Source: SM1-73 sp964588305 (GTDB lineage: Bacteria > Zixibacteria > MSB-5A5 > SM1-73). From it: a stretch of 64,000 nucleotides of DNA. The stretch's first letter is position 1. Each line of letters begins with the position of its first letter. This document shows, one piece after another, positions 40,172 to 49,315 of this stretch. A program made the translations under genes and the position numbers. The notes below the pieces were generated by a model. That model worked only from the letters and a program-made list of their open reading frames with translations, was not told the DNA's origin and did not search any database. The stretch is from contig CAZPOP010000002.1 in assembly GCA_964588305.1 (NCBI GenBank), positions 62,001 to 126,000 of the forward strand. The letters are read 5' to 3'.

Positions 40172-41500
40172 CTAACCTCCTATAAAGGCAAAATCCTTTA
40201 TCTTCATCGCCGGCACATACATTACTACCCCGAACTGGGGACACAATTTCCTATCTTCGCTCATCATCTCCGCGTTGGAAAAAGCCTCCAGTATGCTTTG
40301 GCCGATTCGCATGTTCTTAACTGCGGATTTGATCTTTCCGTCTTCTATAAGGAAAGTTCCGTCCCTGGTGGTCCCGGTGACCTGGGTTATCATGGGATTC
40401 ATGTAATTAATATACCAAAAGTGCGTTATCAAAATTCCTTTCTCGGTAGAGGAGATCATCTCGTCTAAGTTCGAATTTCCGGGAGACATAACCATGTTTT
40501 TGGGATACGGGCCAAACGTGTTGTTGGGAGGAAGCGCATGACCGGTTGACTCCACGCCCGCTTGGCTGGCGTAATAAGAATTATAGACCACCCCTTGGGC
40601 AACTCCGTTTTCAATCAAGGGCACTTTCTTCTTGACCACGCCCTCATAATCAAAGGGCATGGCATTCATCCTCGGATGGTAAGGATCCTCAACAATCGTG
40701 ATATTGCCTCCGGTTATCTTCTCTCCGATTTTTCGTGCCATGAAGCTGCGGCCCTGGATAAACGTCTTTGCCCCGAATCCCAAAAAGCCCAGGAAGAGAA
40801 GAAGTGAGGCAACTGCCGCCTCTTCCAAGATTACGGTGTACTTTCCGGGAGGAAGCTCGATCGGGTCAGAAGACAGGATCGCCTTGAGAACCGCACGTTG
40901 TGCGATATTCTCAATATCGACGTTGTTCACGTCATGGTCATATCCCTGAGCCCATCCGGAAACCGTATCGCCTGCACTGGCAGTCAGGGAAAAGTGAGCT
41001 TTGGTCTCAGGAAAATACTGTCTTGTGCCCAAAGAGTTCACCACGCACGTGACATCGGTTTCGGTCTGAAACGCTCCCGTGGCAGCCAGGTCTTGGCTGC
41101 TGCATCTTCTCACCGCAGCCTCTACTCCCTTTGCCCTTTGTGAAGGCGAATATTCGGAGGTTCTTGAAAAGAAACCTTTGACCTCGGGAGCAGGGGAGGA
41201 GGTGGGCAAGGAGACAAAATCCGGGTCGGCTTGTTGATACCTGGCGATCTCTTCTGCGTCTTTGACAACCTTTTTTACGTCTTCATCTTTTATGCTGTTC
41301 GTCACAGCTACGCCAACCTTTTTCCCCGAGACCACCCTGGCCATCAAGGTGTGATCGGCACGGGACATATTCTGAGCAACCACATTCTCCGCAAAGCGGG
41401 TAAGAGAAAAATCCTCGCCCATAAAGACCAACTCAGCCTGGTCAGCTTCAGAATGAGTCAATCCCTTTTCTAAAATCTCAAGAACTTTTTCTTTTTCCAT
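40172..41500 (-). CDS. TldE/PmbA-family metalloprotease subunit
   Basis: 442 residues of the modulator-of-gyrase family. It forms a heterodimer with TldD that degrades unfolded or short peptides and matures some ribosomal peptides. No HExxxH motif is present, as expected for the TldE subunit; a CVVNSLG segment and the C-terminal GTTRDGTFLIEDGKI block match PmbA. It follows tldD by 37 bp. Confidence 0.92.
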   Translation of the reverse strand: MEKEKVLEILEKGLTHSEADQAELVFMGEDFSLTRFAENVVAQNMSRADHTLMARVVSGKKVGVAVTNSIKDEDVKKVVKDAEEIARYQQADPDFVSLPTSSPAPEVKGFFSRTSEYSPSQRAKGVEAAVRRCSSQDLAATGAFQTETDVTCVVNSLGTRQYFPETKAHFSLTASAGDTVSGWAQGYDHDVNNVDIENIAQRAVLKAILSSDPIELPPGKYTVILEEAAVASLLLFLGFLGFGAKTFIQGRSFMARKIGEKITGGNITIVEDPYHPRMNAMPFDYEGVVKKKVPLIENGVAQGVVYNSYYASQAGVESTGHALPPNNTFGPYPKNMVMSPGNSNLDEMISSTEKGILITHFWYINYMNPMITQVTGTTRDGTFLIEDGKIKSAVKNMRIGQSILEAFSNAEMMSEDRKLCPQFGVVMYVPAMKIKDFAFIGG

Positions 41501-41537
41501 CCGCTTTTCTTGTTTTCAACGAATAATAGCTGTGTTG

Positions 41538-42983
41538 TTAACTGCCAACCTTCACATTTCTGAACCTTGCCGGTGAGGCGCCTTGTCCCACCCGGGCGTT
41601 TTGAGCGGGCTGTCCTTTGGCACAGTTGGGAGTTCCCCAAACCTTCCAGTATTTCTCGTTGGCAATAGCATCACAGGAGTTCCAGAATTCCACGCTGTTA
41701 CCGGAATACGACGGGTTCTTTATCATCTCTCCCAACCTGCCATTCTTTATCTCCCAACCGATCTCGCATCCCATCTGAAAATCTTCCCTGTTATCATCGA
41801 TGGACCAGGTTCTTACCGTCTTCATTAAGATTCCATCATCTACTTCAGAAATCATCTCTTCTAAGGTCTTGTCGCCAGGTAGAAGATTGGTGTTGGTCAT
41901 GCGACAGATGGGCGGATATCCCCAGCTTTCTGACCTGGCGGCTGCAGAGCTTTCCCTGTTAATTCTGGCAGCAGTCTCTCTGGAACTTAGGTATCCGGTC
42001 AGAACTCCGCTCTTGATCAGATAACTTTTGTGGGCTTTCACTCCCTCGTCATCATAGCCAAAAGTTCCCAAGCCAGATGGAGAAGTGGGATCGTTGGTTA
42101 CGTTGACGATCTCGGAGGCGTACTTGAGTTTATCCAGCTTATCCGTGGTGGCGAAGCTGGTTCCGGAGAAGTTTCTTTCAACACCAAATACACGATCCAA
42201 TTCCAAAGGATGTCCGATAGACTCATGTATCTGAAGAGATAGCTGGGGCCCATCCAGGATGATGGTGGTAGTCTTAGAGGGGCATTCTCTGGCTGAAAGC
42301 AATGCCGCCGCTTCCTCGGCGATCATTCTGGCATTCCCCTCAAAGTCCTGCTCTCCGATCAATTCGTATCCTTTGGTCTCGTATTGTCCGCTGGAATTCG
42401 GATATGACCTTTGTCCCATCTCCCTATGACTTTTCATGGCTGCGGCTGAGATTCCGGCTCCGCTTTGAATTATCTCCTGGTCAATTACCGAACCTTCGGA
42501 GCTGGCAAAAAACTTGTTCCATCTTCTGAAGCCCATCCAGGCCTCAGTCGTGTTGATCCCCGAGACTTTTCTCATCAGACCATCCAGGAATAAGAGATAA
42601 TCCGATTTTTCCTTTAGGGAAATGGTGAAGGGATCCTGAAGAATGGGGGTTTTATATGAATCGACGACTCTCTCGGTGGGAGCCTGTGCCACATCTTTTT
42701 TCTTCAAACGAGAGCTGGCCTCGGCAATATCTAGTGCCTGAAGGCTGACTCTTTTGATATCCTCCTCACTTAAGTCTGCACTGGCGGCAAAGCCCCAGGC
42801 GCCATTCACAATTACTCTTATCCCGAAGCCAAAATCGGAGGATCTCTTTATAAGCTCCGGGGTTTGATTCTTTACGCTGAGGTTCTCATCCTCGATTCTC
42901 TCGATTCTGATGTCCGCATAAGAGGCCCCTTTATCTTTGGTCAGGTCTAATGCGAGCTCAGAGAGCTTTTTGTAGTCTTCCAT
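41538..42983 (-). CDS. tldD: TldD-family metalloprotease
   Basis: 481 residues. The zinc site is HESIGHPLELDR with H253, E254 and H258, followed by the conserved GTFGYDDEGV block. TldD is the catalytic subunit of the TldD/TldE protease. The gene lies 37 bp upstream of the tldE gene; together they are inserted between prfA and prmC. Ribosome binding site AGGA with a longer spacer. Confidence 0.93.
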   Translation of the reverse strand: MEDYKKLSELALDLTKDKGASYADIRIERIEDENLSVKNQTPELIKRSSDFGFGIRVIVNGAWGFAASADLSEEDIKRVSLQALDIAEASSRLKKKDVAQAPTERVVDSYKTPILQDPFTISLKEKSDYLLFLDGLMRKVSGINTTEAWMGFRRWNKFFASSEGSVIDQEIIQSGAGISAAAMKSHREMGQRSYPNSSGQYETKGYELIGEQDFEGNARMIAEEAAALLSARECPSKTTTIILDGPQLSLQIHESIGHPLELDRVFGVERNFSGTSFATTDKLDKLKYASEIVNVTNDPTSPSGLGTFGYDDEGVKAHKSYLIKSGVLTGYLSSRETAARINRESSAAARSESWGYPPICRMTNTNLLPGDKTLEEMISEVDDGILMKTVRTWSIDDNREDFQMGCEIGWEIKNGRLGEMIKNPSYSGNSVEFWNSCDAIANEKYWKVWGTPNCAKGQPAQNARVGQGASPARFRNVKVGS

Positions 42984-43008
42984 GTGCTTTTTTATTCCTA
43001 TGGAAGTC

Positions 43009-43860
43009 CTATAGAATCAAACTATGAGGTATCAAATACATGACTATGGTTATCACAAAGCTGATTATCACCGCCGTGGAAAAACCTTTTTCCGAGACCC
43101 AGTTTTTGGACGGATCCTTCCGGAAGATCGTCCCTTTGACCAAAAGCAGGATCACCAGCCAGGAGAGAAAGGCAACTTGACCCTTGTTGTCGGTTACGTC
43201 ACTGCCAAAAGGAAACGCCTCCCACAGAACTCCATAAGCATAGTAGTTAAGCGCCCATCCTAAAGGAAAGAATCCCATAAATAGAAAAATAAAAGTGAAA
43301 ATCGAAAAAGCAACAGTTTTCTTTAAGGTTCCCTTTCCTCTCTTCAGATCAACCGCCGATAATGTTGCTAACACCGAGAAGAAAATGGCTGCAAACAGAC
43401 AAAAAATGTGAGAAAGGATGATATGTGACGGCACGTTACCCTGAAACTTGAGTAATAAGGGATCAAAGTCTGTGGAGCTTTTATGCGGCAAAGTCACAAC
43501 AGCCTCGTTGTCTTCCATTTGCTTCTGTGCTTCAATGTAATACCACACCCTGGTGCTCTTTTTCTGATGAGGGACGGAAACGGCAAAGAGATCACCCTCT
43601 CCCTCTTTCATATCCATTCGGACCGCCTGGAATTCTCCTTCTCCAATCCGATAGAAAAGCTTTACCTCATCTGCTCCGATCACTTTCGCGGAAATGACCG
43701 CATTCCCTTCGCCTCTCCTTTTGGGTACGGTATCGTGCTCAATAAGGATTCCCCCCCTTTCCACCGTTTTGTGAATTGACTTCACTGTGGTGGTTTTCCG
43801 GGCAGCGACCAGAAGAGCAAGAGTAAAAATGAAGGCAAACAAGATTTTCCAGAATTTCAT
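43009..43860 (-). CDS. Hypothetical membrane protein
   Basis: 283 residues from the ATG at 43860. An N-terminal hydrophobic helix (signal anchor) leads to a ~130-residue extracytoplasmic region with a beta-sandwich-like stretch (VKLFYRIGEGEFQAVRMD ... VWYYIEAQ), then four C-terminal membrane helices with short loops. I do not recognise the family. It lies 25 bp before tldD in the same direction, so co-expression with tldD/tldE is likely. The function is unknown. Confidence 0.7.
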   Translation of the reverse strand: MKFWKILFAFIFTLALLVAARKTTTVKSIHKTVERGGILIEHDTVPKRRGEGNAVISAKVIGADEVKLFYRIGEGEFQAVRMDMKEGEGDLFAVSVPHQKKSTRVWYYIEAQKQMEDNEAVVTLPHKSSTDFDPLLLKFQGNVPSHIILSHIFCLFAAIFFSVLATLSAVDLKRGKGTLKKTVAFSIFTFIFLFMGFFPLGWALNYYAYGVLWEAFPFGSDVTDNKGQVAFLSWLVILLLVKGTIFRKDPSKNWVSEKGFSTAVIISFVITIVMYLIPHSLIL

Positions 43861-43881
43861 CTTTGTTCTTTTTAGCAACGT

Positions 43882-43904
43882 AGCCAAGCCTTCACGGCTT
43901 GGCT
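43882..43904. other. Hairpin between prfA and the membrane-protein gene
   Basis: A perfect 9-bp stem AGCCAAGCC / GGCTTGGCT with a 5-base loop lies downstream of prfA. No T tract follows on the minus strand, so termination is uncertain. Confidence 0.45.
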
Positions 43905-43985
43905 TCTTTGGATTAAGACGGAAGTGAAGGAGAACAGGTTTCGTAATATTTTGAAGTCAGTCTCCCCGCAAAGATCACTAAGACA

Positions 43986-45065
43986 TTAACTTATCCTGGA
44001 GTTCTCCAATTTCTCATCTTGTTCTTTCTTCTTTAAGGCTTCCACAAATTCGCCAATGTCTCCGGCCAAAATATTGTCAAGTTTATACAGGGTCAAGCCG
44101 ATTCTGTGGTCTGTGACCCGGCCTTGCGGGAAATTGTAAGTTCTGATCTTCTCCGACCTGTCTCCCGATCCCACCATGCTTTTTCTTTCCTGTGCAATCT
44201 TTTTGTTCTGTTCTCCCTGAGCTTTATCAAGAAGGCGGGCTCTGAGCACCTTCATGGCTTTATTTTTGTTTTTCAGCTGGGATTTTTCATCCTGGCAGGT
44301 GACCACGGTGTTGGTGGGAAGATGAGTGATCCTGACAGCCGAATCGGTGGTATTGACCGATTGTCCTCCCGGTCCCGACGATCTGAAGACGTCGACCTTC
44401 AGATGCTCGGGGTCGATCTGCACCTCCACGTCTTCCGCCTCAGGCAGAACCGCCACCGATGCCGCGGAGGTGTGGATCCTTCCCGAAGCTTCGGTTAGCG
44501 GCACCCTCTGCACCCGGTGCACGCCGCTCTCATATTTCAGCTTGCCGTAAACGTCGTTCCCTTCCACCAAAAGGATTATCTCCTTGAAGCCTCCAATTCC
44601 AGTAGGATTGGAGTTCATCATCTCCACCTTCCACCTCTGTTTTTCAGCATGCTTCAAATACATCTTGTACAGGTCGGCGACAAATAAGGCTGCCTCTTCG
44701 CCGCCCGTTCCCGCCCTTATCTCCACAATGGTATTACGGCTATCCTTGGGGTCTTTGGGCAAAAGCAAGATTTTGAGCTTGTCTTCGTAGTCCTTCTTCT
44801 GGGAATAAATATCCTCCAATTCAGATTTAGCCAGATCCGCTAAATCCTTATCTTCAGATTCCTTGCTCAGCTTTTCATCTTCCTCGATCGATTTCAAGAC
44901 CTTCCTGTATTTGCTGGAGAGGCCCACTATCTCAGCAAGGGCATTTTGTTCTTTGGCAATCTTCTTGTATCTGTTTTTGTCCGAAAGCACGGAAGGATCG
45001 GACAAGAGTGTGGTCAACTCCTCGTGCTTTTTTTCGATTTTTTCCAAGAGATCAAGCATAAGCAT
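43986..45065 (-). CDS. prfA: Peptide chain release factor 1
   Basis: 359 residues. The GGQ motif is at 233-235 (SSGPGGQSVNTTDSAV). The stop-codon recognition motif, normally P-A/V/E-T, reads RVPLTEASGRIHTS here, i.e. P189-L190-T191, an unusual middle residue. The rest (GTGGEEAALFVADLYKMY) is standard RF1. AGGG spacing suggests that the second ATG (45059) may be the true start. DUF1385 and rpmE genes lie upstream, a conserved neighbourhood. Confidence 0.96.
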   Translation of the reverse strand: MLMLDLLEKIEKKHEELTTLLSDPSVLSDKNRYKKIAKEQNALAEIVGLSSKYRKVLKSIEEDEKLSKESEDKDLADLAKSELEDIYSQKKDYEDKLKILLLPKDPKDSRNTIVEIRAGTGGEEAALFVADLYKMYLKHAEKQRWKVEMMNSNPTGIGGFKEIILLVEGNDVYGKLKYESGVHRVQRVPLTEASGRIHTSAASVAVLPEAEDVEVQIDPEHLKVDVFRSSGPGGQSVNTTDSAVRITHLPTNTVVTCQDEKSQLKNKNKAMKVLRARLLDKAQGEQNKKIAQERKSMVGSGDRSEKIRTYNFPQGRVTDHRIGLTLYKLDNILAGDIGEFVEALKKKEQDEKLENSRIS

Positions 45066-45230
45066 ACCCTAAAAAAAGATCATGTCCATTTAATCGTTTG
45101 TTGTCTAACCTCAAATTTCGGTTCTTCACACGAACCTTCTGGTCCCAAGCCAGCATCCGGAATGCGTGATTTTATTAGTTAGCCCTACTTCAGCAACAAC
45201 CCAGAGTTGGTTGTCTGAGTTGCCCTAACA

Positions 45231-46202
45231 CTAAGAGCCGCCTGAAGACTCTGGTTGAGGCACAGGCCGCGGTTTTTCGATACCTAAAGCATTTTGCAAT
45301 GCTACGATGGCCACCTCCAGTTGATCATCCGAAGGCTCCCGCGTGGTAATTCTTTGTATCCACAAACCCGGAGCAATCAGAAATTTGACGATCTTGTTGT
45401 GGCTTGCTTTTGCTGATAGCTTCAAAAGCTCATATCCTACTCCTGCCACCAAAGGGAGAAGACAGAAATGAATCAGAAATCTCTTAGCAAGAGTGGGAGG
45501 AACGCCAGTCGCAAGGAAATAAATGGTATCGGAAATAGAATAAACCAAAATGGCAAAGACAGCTACAATCAATATAAAACTGGTTCCGCAGCGGGGATGC
45601 CTGGTCCCGTACTCTCTTACATTCTCAACAGTCAGATCCTTTCCGGACTCGTAAGTATAGATCGATTTATGTTCGGCCCCATGGTACTGGAAAATCTTCT
45701 TAAACTCTCCAATTCTGGAAATGCCCCAGACATACAAAACAAACAGACCCACCCGGAAAACTCCGGCCACCAGATTAAAGGCCACAGCCTGTCGTTTCAC
45801 CTGCAGAAGTTGGGAGAACCAGAGGGGCAAGAAGAAAAATATCCCTACCCCCAGCGCCAGAGCAAAGACGACGGTGAAACCCAGATATAGGTTCTTGAAA
45901 GTGTCCGAGTTGAAAAAGGTATCCTTTTTCTCTTTGCCTTCCAATCTTTCGGCCTCCTCAACCGCAACTTCAGCCGAATAGTTTAGGCTCTTTATTCCGA
46001 TGACCAGCATCTCCCCAAAAGAGACCACACCCCGGAGCAGGGGAAATCCCAGGATTTTGTATCTTTTGGTCAGGGATATGAATTCCTGGTTTTTGACCAC
46101 TATATCCCCGCCAGCTTTTCTGACTGCGGTGGAGACCCTTTCCGGAGAGCGCATCATCACCCCCTCGATCACCGCCTGTCCACCGACGTTTATGTTAGGC
46201 AA
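45231..46202 (-). CDS. DUF1385 membrane protein
   Basis: About 324 residues from a TTG at 46202 preceded by AAGGAG; the frame is open further upstream but without a start signal, and the protein then begins PNINVGGQAVIEGVMMRSPE, the normal DUF1385 start. Three to five membrane helices and the block GAEHKSIYTYE..., HPRCGTSFI follow. The biochemical role is unknown; the gene is widely linked to rpmE and prfA. A terminator separates it from rpmE. The start codon is a low-use TTG. Confidence 0.88.
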   Translation of the reverse strand: MPNINVGGQAVIEGVMMRSPERVSTAVRKAGGDIVVKNQEFISLTKRYKILGFPLLRGVVSFGEMLVIGIKSLNYSAEVAVEEAERLEGKEKKDTFFNSDTFKNLYLGFTVVFALALGVGIFFFLPLWFSQLLQVKRQAVAFNLVAGVFRVGLFVLYVWGISRIGEFKKIFQYHGAEHKSIYTYESGKDLTVENVREYGTRHPRCGTSFILIVAVFAILVYSISDTIYFLATGVPPTLAKRFLIHFCLLPLVAGVGYELLKLSAKASHNKIVKFLIAPGLWIQRITTREPSDDQLEVAIVALQNALGIEKPRPVPQPESSGGS

Positions 46203-46296
46203 ATTGATCTCCTTCTTGCATCCGATTTCGGAGCTACAACTTGTCTTGCGTTCCAATATCAACGCAGACCGAGGTCTGCTACTCCGAATAAGAGAT

Positions 46297-46352
46297 ATAA
46301 AAAAGCGACTGTTGTCTTAAAGAACTCTCGTGTTCTCCTAGACAACAGACGC
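46297..46352 (-). terminator. Rho-independent terminator after rpmE
   Basis: A 13-bp stem with one mismatch (GCGTCTGTTGTCT / AGACAACAGTCGC on the minus strand) with an inner small hairpin is followed by TTTTTTAT. It separates rpmE from the DUF1385 gene. Confidence 0.85.
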
Positions 46353-46366
46353 TTCTTATAAAGAAC

Positions 46367-46693
46367 CTACTTATCCGCGGTTGGACTTTGCCCTTCGGTC
46401 TGAGCCTTCGGAGTCGAAGACTCACCGCCCTGCTTTTCGACTGATTTGGCTTCTTTCTTCTCTTCTTTTGCTTCTTGCTTTTCTTTCTTTTCTTCCAGAG
46501 CTCTATACTTCCTTCTGAAACGCTCCACTCTTCCTGCAGTGTCCACGAGTTTCTGCTTTCCGGTGAAAAAGGGATGGCAGGAAGAACATATCTCCACGCG
46601 TATGTCCTTCACCGTGGCGCGCGTATGAATCACGTTCCCGCAGGCACAGGTGATGGTGGTCTCGAAATACTTGGGATGAATCTTCTCTTTCAA
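46367..46693 (-). CDS. rpmE: Ribosomal protein bL31 with long charged tail
   Basis: 108 residues from a TTG start at 46693, fixed by a perfect AAAGGAGGT six bases upstream; the product then begins KEKIHPKYF, the usual L31 start. Zinc-binding cysteines occur in TCACGN and CSSCHPFF (C+ form). bL31 is normally ~70 residues; here a ~45-residue Lys/Glu/Gln-rich extension follows VERFRRKY. A strong terminator follows the stop codon. Confidence 0.95.
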   Translation of the reverse strand: MKEKIHPKYFETTITCACGNVIHTRATVKDIRVEICSSCHPFFTGKQKLVDTAGRVERFRRKYRALEEKKEKQEAKEEKKEAKSVEKQGGESSTPKAQTEGQSPTADK

Positions 46694-46833
46694 ACTGTCT
46701 ACCTCCTTTACGTTCAATTCTTCGAACCGCCTTCATTCTTGATACGAGAATATAAGCGAATCTATCAAAAAAGCAAGATAAATATACTTAAAATAAGACC
46801 ACCGGTTAACAGACCCTTAGCAATCGTGTCCTC

Positions 46834-48969
46834 CTATTTTTCTATCCCGAACAAATCAAAAATAAAAGCATATTCAAAAGCAATGTCCTTTAGATAATCA
46901 TACCGGCCAGAAGCGCCCATATGCCCCTCGCCCATTTTTGTCTTGAGCAGCAGTATGTTTTTATCGGTTCTCAGGGCTCTCAATTTCGCGGTCCATTTAG
47001 CTGGCTCCCAATACTGCACCCTTGGATCATTCAGGCCAGCAGTAATCAACATATGGGGATAATCGTTGGCTTCGACATTGTCGTATGGAGAATAGGATTT
47101 CATGTAATCGTAATATTCTTTTTCGTTGGGGTTGCCCCACTCTTCATACTCTATAACGGTCAACGGTATGGAGGGATCGAGCATGGTATTGAGAGCGTCC
47201 ACAAAAGGCACATCTGCGATAGCAGCCTTAAATAAATCTGGGCGCATGTTGGTAACAGCTCCCACAAGTAGCCCGCCCGCACTGCCACCATATATGACTA
47301 ACTTATCGCTGGAGCTGTAATTTTCGGCAATCAAGTGTTCAGCACAAGCAATAAAATCAGTAAAGGTATTCTTTTTCTTCAAGAGTTTCCCTTCGTCATA
47401 CCAATATCTGCCCATTTCGCCACCACCACGAACGTGAGCGATGGCATAAATGAAACCCCGGTCCAGAAGGCTCAGCCGATTTGAGGAAAACGTGGGTTCT
47501 CGACTTATTCCATAGGCTCCGTAGCCATACAAATACAGGGGATTATTGCCGTCTTTAACCATGCCTTTTTTGTAAACTAATGATATGGAAATCATAGTGC
47601 CGTCCGAGGCTTTGGCAAAAATTCTCTCTGATTGGTAAAGAGAGGGATCATACCCGCCAAGAACCTCATATTGCTTTTTCAACTCACGGGTTTTGGTATC
47701 CATATCGTAATCAAAAACAGATCTCGGCGTAACCAGGGATGTATAGTTAAAGCGAAGTATGTTGGTGTTAAAATCGGGATTCCGACTTCTCCAGTATGTA
47801 TAAACCGGTTCAGGGAAATCGACATAATGAACTTGGCCATCCACCAGATTGGTGATGCGGATTTTTCTAAGCCCTTTTTCCCGTTCGTAAACGACCAGGT
47901 GATTTCTAAAAACATCCATTCCATCGATTTTCACCGAATCGCTATGCGGTATTACTTCCTTCCAATTCTTTCTAGAGGGATCAGTTACAGAAACCTCCAT
48001 CAATTTAAAATTCTTTGCCTCATCGTTCGTCATTACGTAAAACTTGTCGCTATGGTGCGCCACATAATACTCCATTTCGTGTTGACGAGGGTGTATCACC
48101 TTGAAGTTATCTTTGGGGAGATCAGCTTTTAGGTACCGAACTTCCGTGGTAGTAATGCTTCCCAAAATCATGATTAAGTATTCTTTATTTCTGGTTTTGA
48201 AAATAGATAGGTAAAACGCCTCATCCGATTCGTGATAGACCATCTCATCCTCTTTTTGGGCGGTGCCTAAGATGTGTCGATATAGCTTGTGAGGACGCTT
48301 TGCCTCATCCAAAGTAGTATAAAGAATCGTCTTATTATCATTTCCCCACTCCACATGATAATATATATTCTTAATTTCATCCTTGAGCAGTTCGCCGGCA
48401 TTTAAATCTTTAACATAAAGCGTGAAGGTCTCTGAACCGGTTGTGTCAACAGAATAAGCCAGAAGCTGATGATTAGCACTTATTTCAAAAGCACCAATAT
48501 CGAAGTAATCACATCCTTCCGCAAGTGTATTCTGATCCAAAAGTATTTCCTCTTCCGCATCCAGACTTTCCTTTTTTCTGCAGTAAATTGAATATTGCTT
48601 TCCCTCTTCTGTGCGTGAATAATAGTAATAATCATCTATTTTTTCCGGGACGGAAAGATCTGTTTCTTTGATTCTCCCCAGAAGTTCTTCATACAAGCGC
48701 TCTTGGAATTTTTTTGTATGTTTCATCATGGCTTCAGTGTATTCATTTTCAACTTCCAGATATTTGATCACTTCCGGATTGGATTTTTCCCTTAACCAAA
48801 AATAATTATCGATGCGAACGTCTCCATGTAGCGTATCTGGTTTGGATATAACCTTGGCGACAGGGGGAGGGACGTCTTGTTCAGCAGTAAATCCGGGAAT
48901 CCATAAAAGGATAAGATTGAATAGAACAATAACAAAAAAGGCAACAATGACTCTTTTCTTGGGTAACAT
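46834..48969 (-). CDS. S9A prolyl oligopeptidase / oligopeptidase B, exported
   Basis: 711 residues. An N-terminal signal peptide or anchor (about 6-28) is followed by a seven-bladed propeller region and a C-terminal alpha/beta-hydrolase domain. The catalytic serine is S563 (YGGSAGGLLVGA) and the histidine is H683 (MGEGHMGASG). YGYGAYGISREP and VPFVDALNTMLD match oligopeptidase B-type enzymes that cut after basic residues or proline. An extracytoplasmic position is unusual for OpdB but common in these lineages. AGAGG site. Confidence 0.92.
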   Translation of the reverse strand: MLPKKRVIVAFFVIVLFNLILLWIPGFTAEQDVPPPVAKVISKPDTLHGDVRIDNYFWLREKSNPEVIKYLEVENEYTEAMMKHTKKFQERLYEELLGRIKETDLSVPEKIDDYYYYSRTEEGKQYSIYCRKKESLDAEEEILLDQNTLAEGCDYFDIGAFEISANHQLLAYSVDTTGSETFTLYVKDLNAGELLKDEIKNIYYHVEWGNDNKTILYTTLDEAKRPHKLYRHILGTAQKEDEMVYHESDEAFYLSIFKTRNKEYLIMILGSITTTEVRYLKADLPKDNFKVIHPRQHEMEYYVAHHSDKFYVMTNDEAKNFKLMEVSVTDPSRKNWKEVIPHSDSVKIDGMDVFRNHLVVYEREKGLRKIRITNLVDGQVHYVDFPEPVYTYWRSRNPDFNTNILRFNYTSLVTPRSVFDYDMDTKTRELKKQYEVLGGYDPSLYQSERIFAKASDGTMISISLVYKKGMVKDGNNPLYLYGYGAYGISREPTFSSNRLSLLDRGFIYAIAHVRGGGEMGRYWYDEGKLLKKKNTFTDFIACAEHLIAENYSSSDKLVIYGGSAGGLLVGAVTNMRPDLFKAAIADVPFVDALNTMLDPSIPLTVIEYEEWGNPNEKEYYDYMKSYSPYDNVEANDYPHMLITAGLNDPRVQYWEPAKWTAKLRALRTDKNILLLKTKMGEGHMGASGRYDYLKDIAFEYAFIFDLFGIEK

Positions 48970-49098
48970 TTGAGAACCTCTTTTGAATAATTATGTTGAG
49001 TATTTATTCAGACACAATTTTGGGGTAACTTCTACCAAGGGACTCAGGTCTCCGAAGAGGCCAAGTCGTAATAGCAGCCGCGCAACATTGGAAAATCT

Positions 49099-49314
49099 TT
49101 ATCCTACCTTCGCCAAGGGCAAATCAAAACTTATTTGTCCTAATTCTTTGATAGACATTCTCTCCGATAACCCGATGATCTCGATGCCAAAGATTTTTCC
49201 GGGATCGTCTAGATCAATCAGGATACCCTCCTCCACTTTCCTTGTTTTTCCCACCTTTCCTTCTTGAAATTCAACGTAAAGAGCGTCCGCCTTAGGATCA
49301 TAGCTGATTTGCAT
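49099..49314 (-). CDS. DUF2283 protein
   Basis: 71 residues; ISYDPKADALYVEF and IDLDDPGKIFGIEIIG are the two conserved blocks of DUF2283. The function is unknown. Its ATG follows the glmS stop after a single base (TAAAATG), so it is translationally coupled to glmS; a ribosome binding site is not separately visible. Confidence 0.88.
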   Translation of the reverse strand: MQISYDPKADALYVEFQEGKVGKTRKVEEGILIDLDDPGKIFGIEIIGLSERMSIKELGQISFDLPLAKVG

Positions 49315-49315
49315 T

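Noticed and set aside
43882..43904. Rho-independent terminator for prfA
   Set aside because: The hairpin is perfect, but no T-rich tract follows it on the minus strand; kept only as a hairpin.
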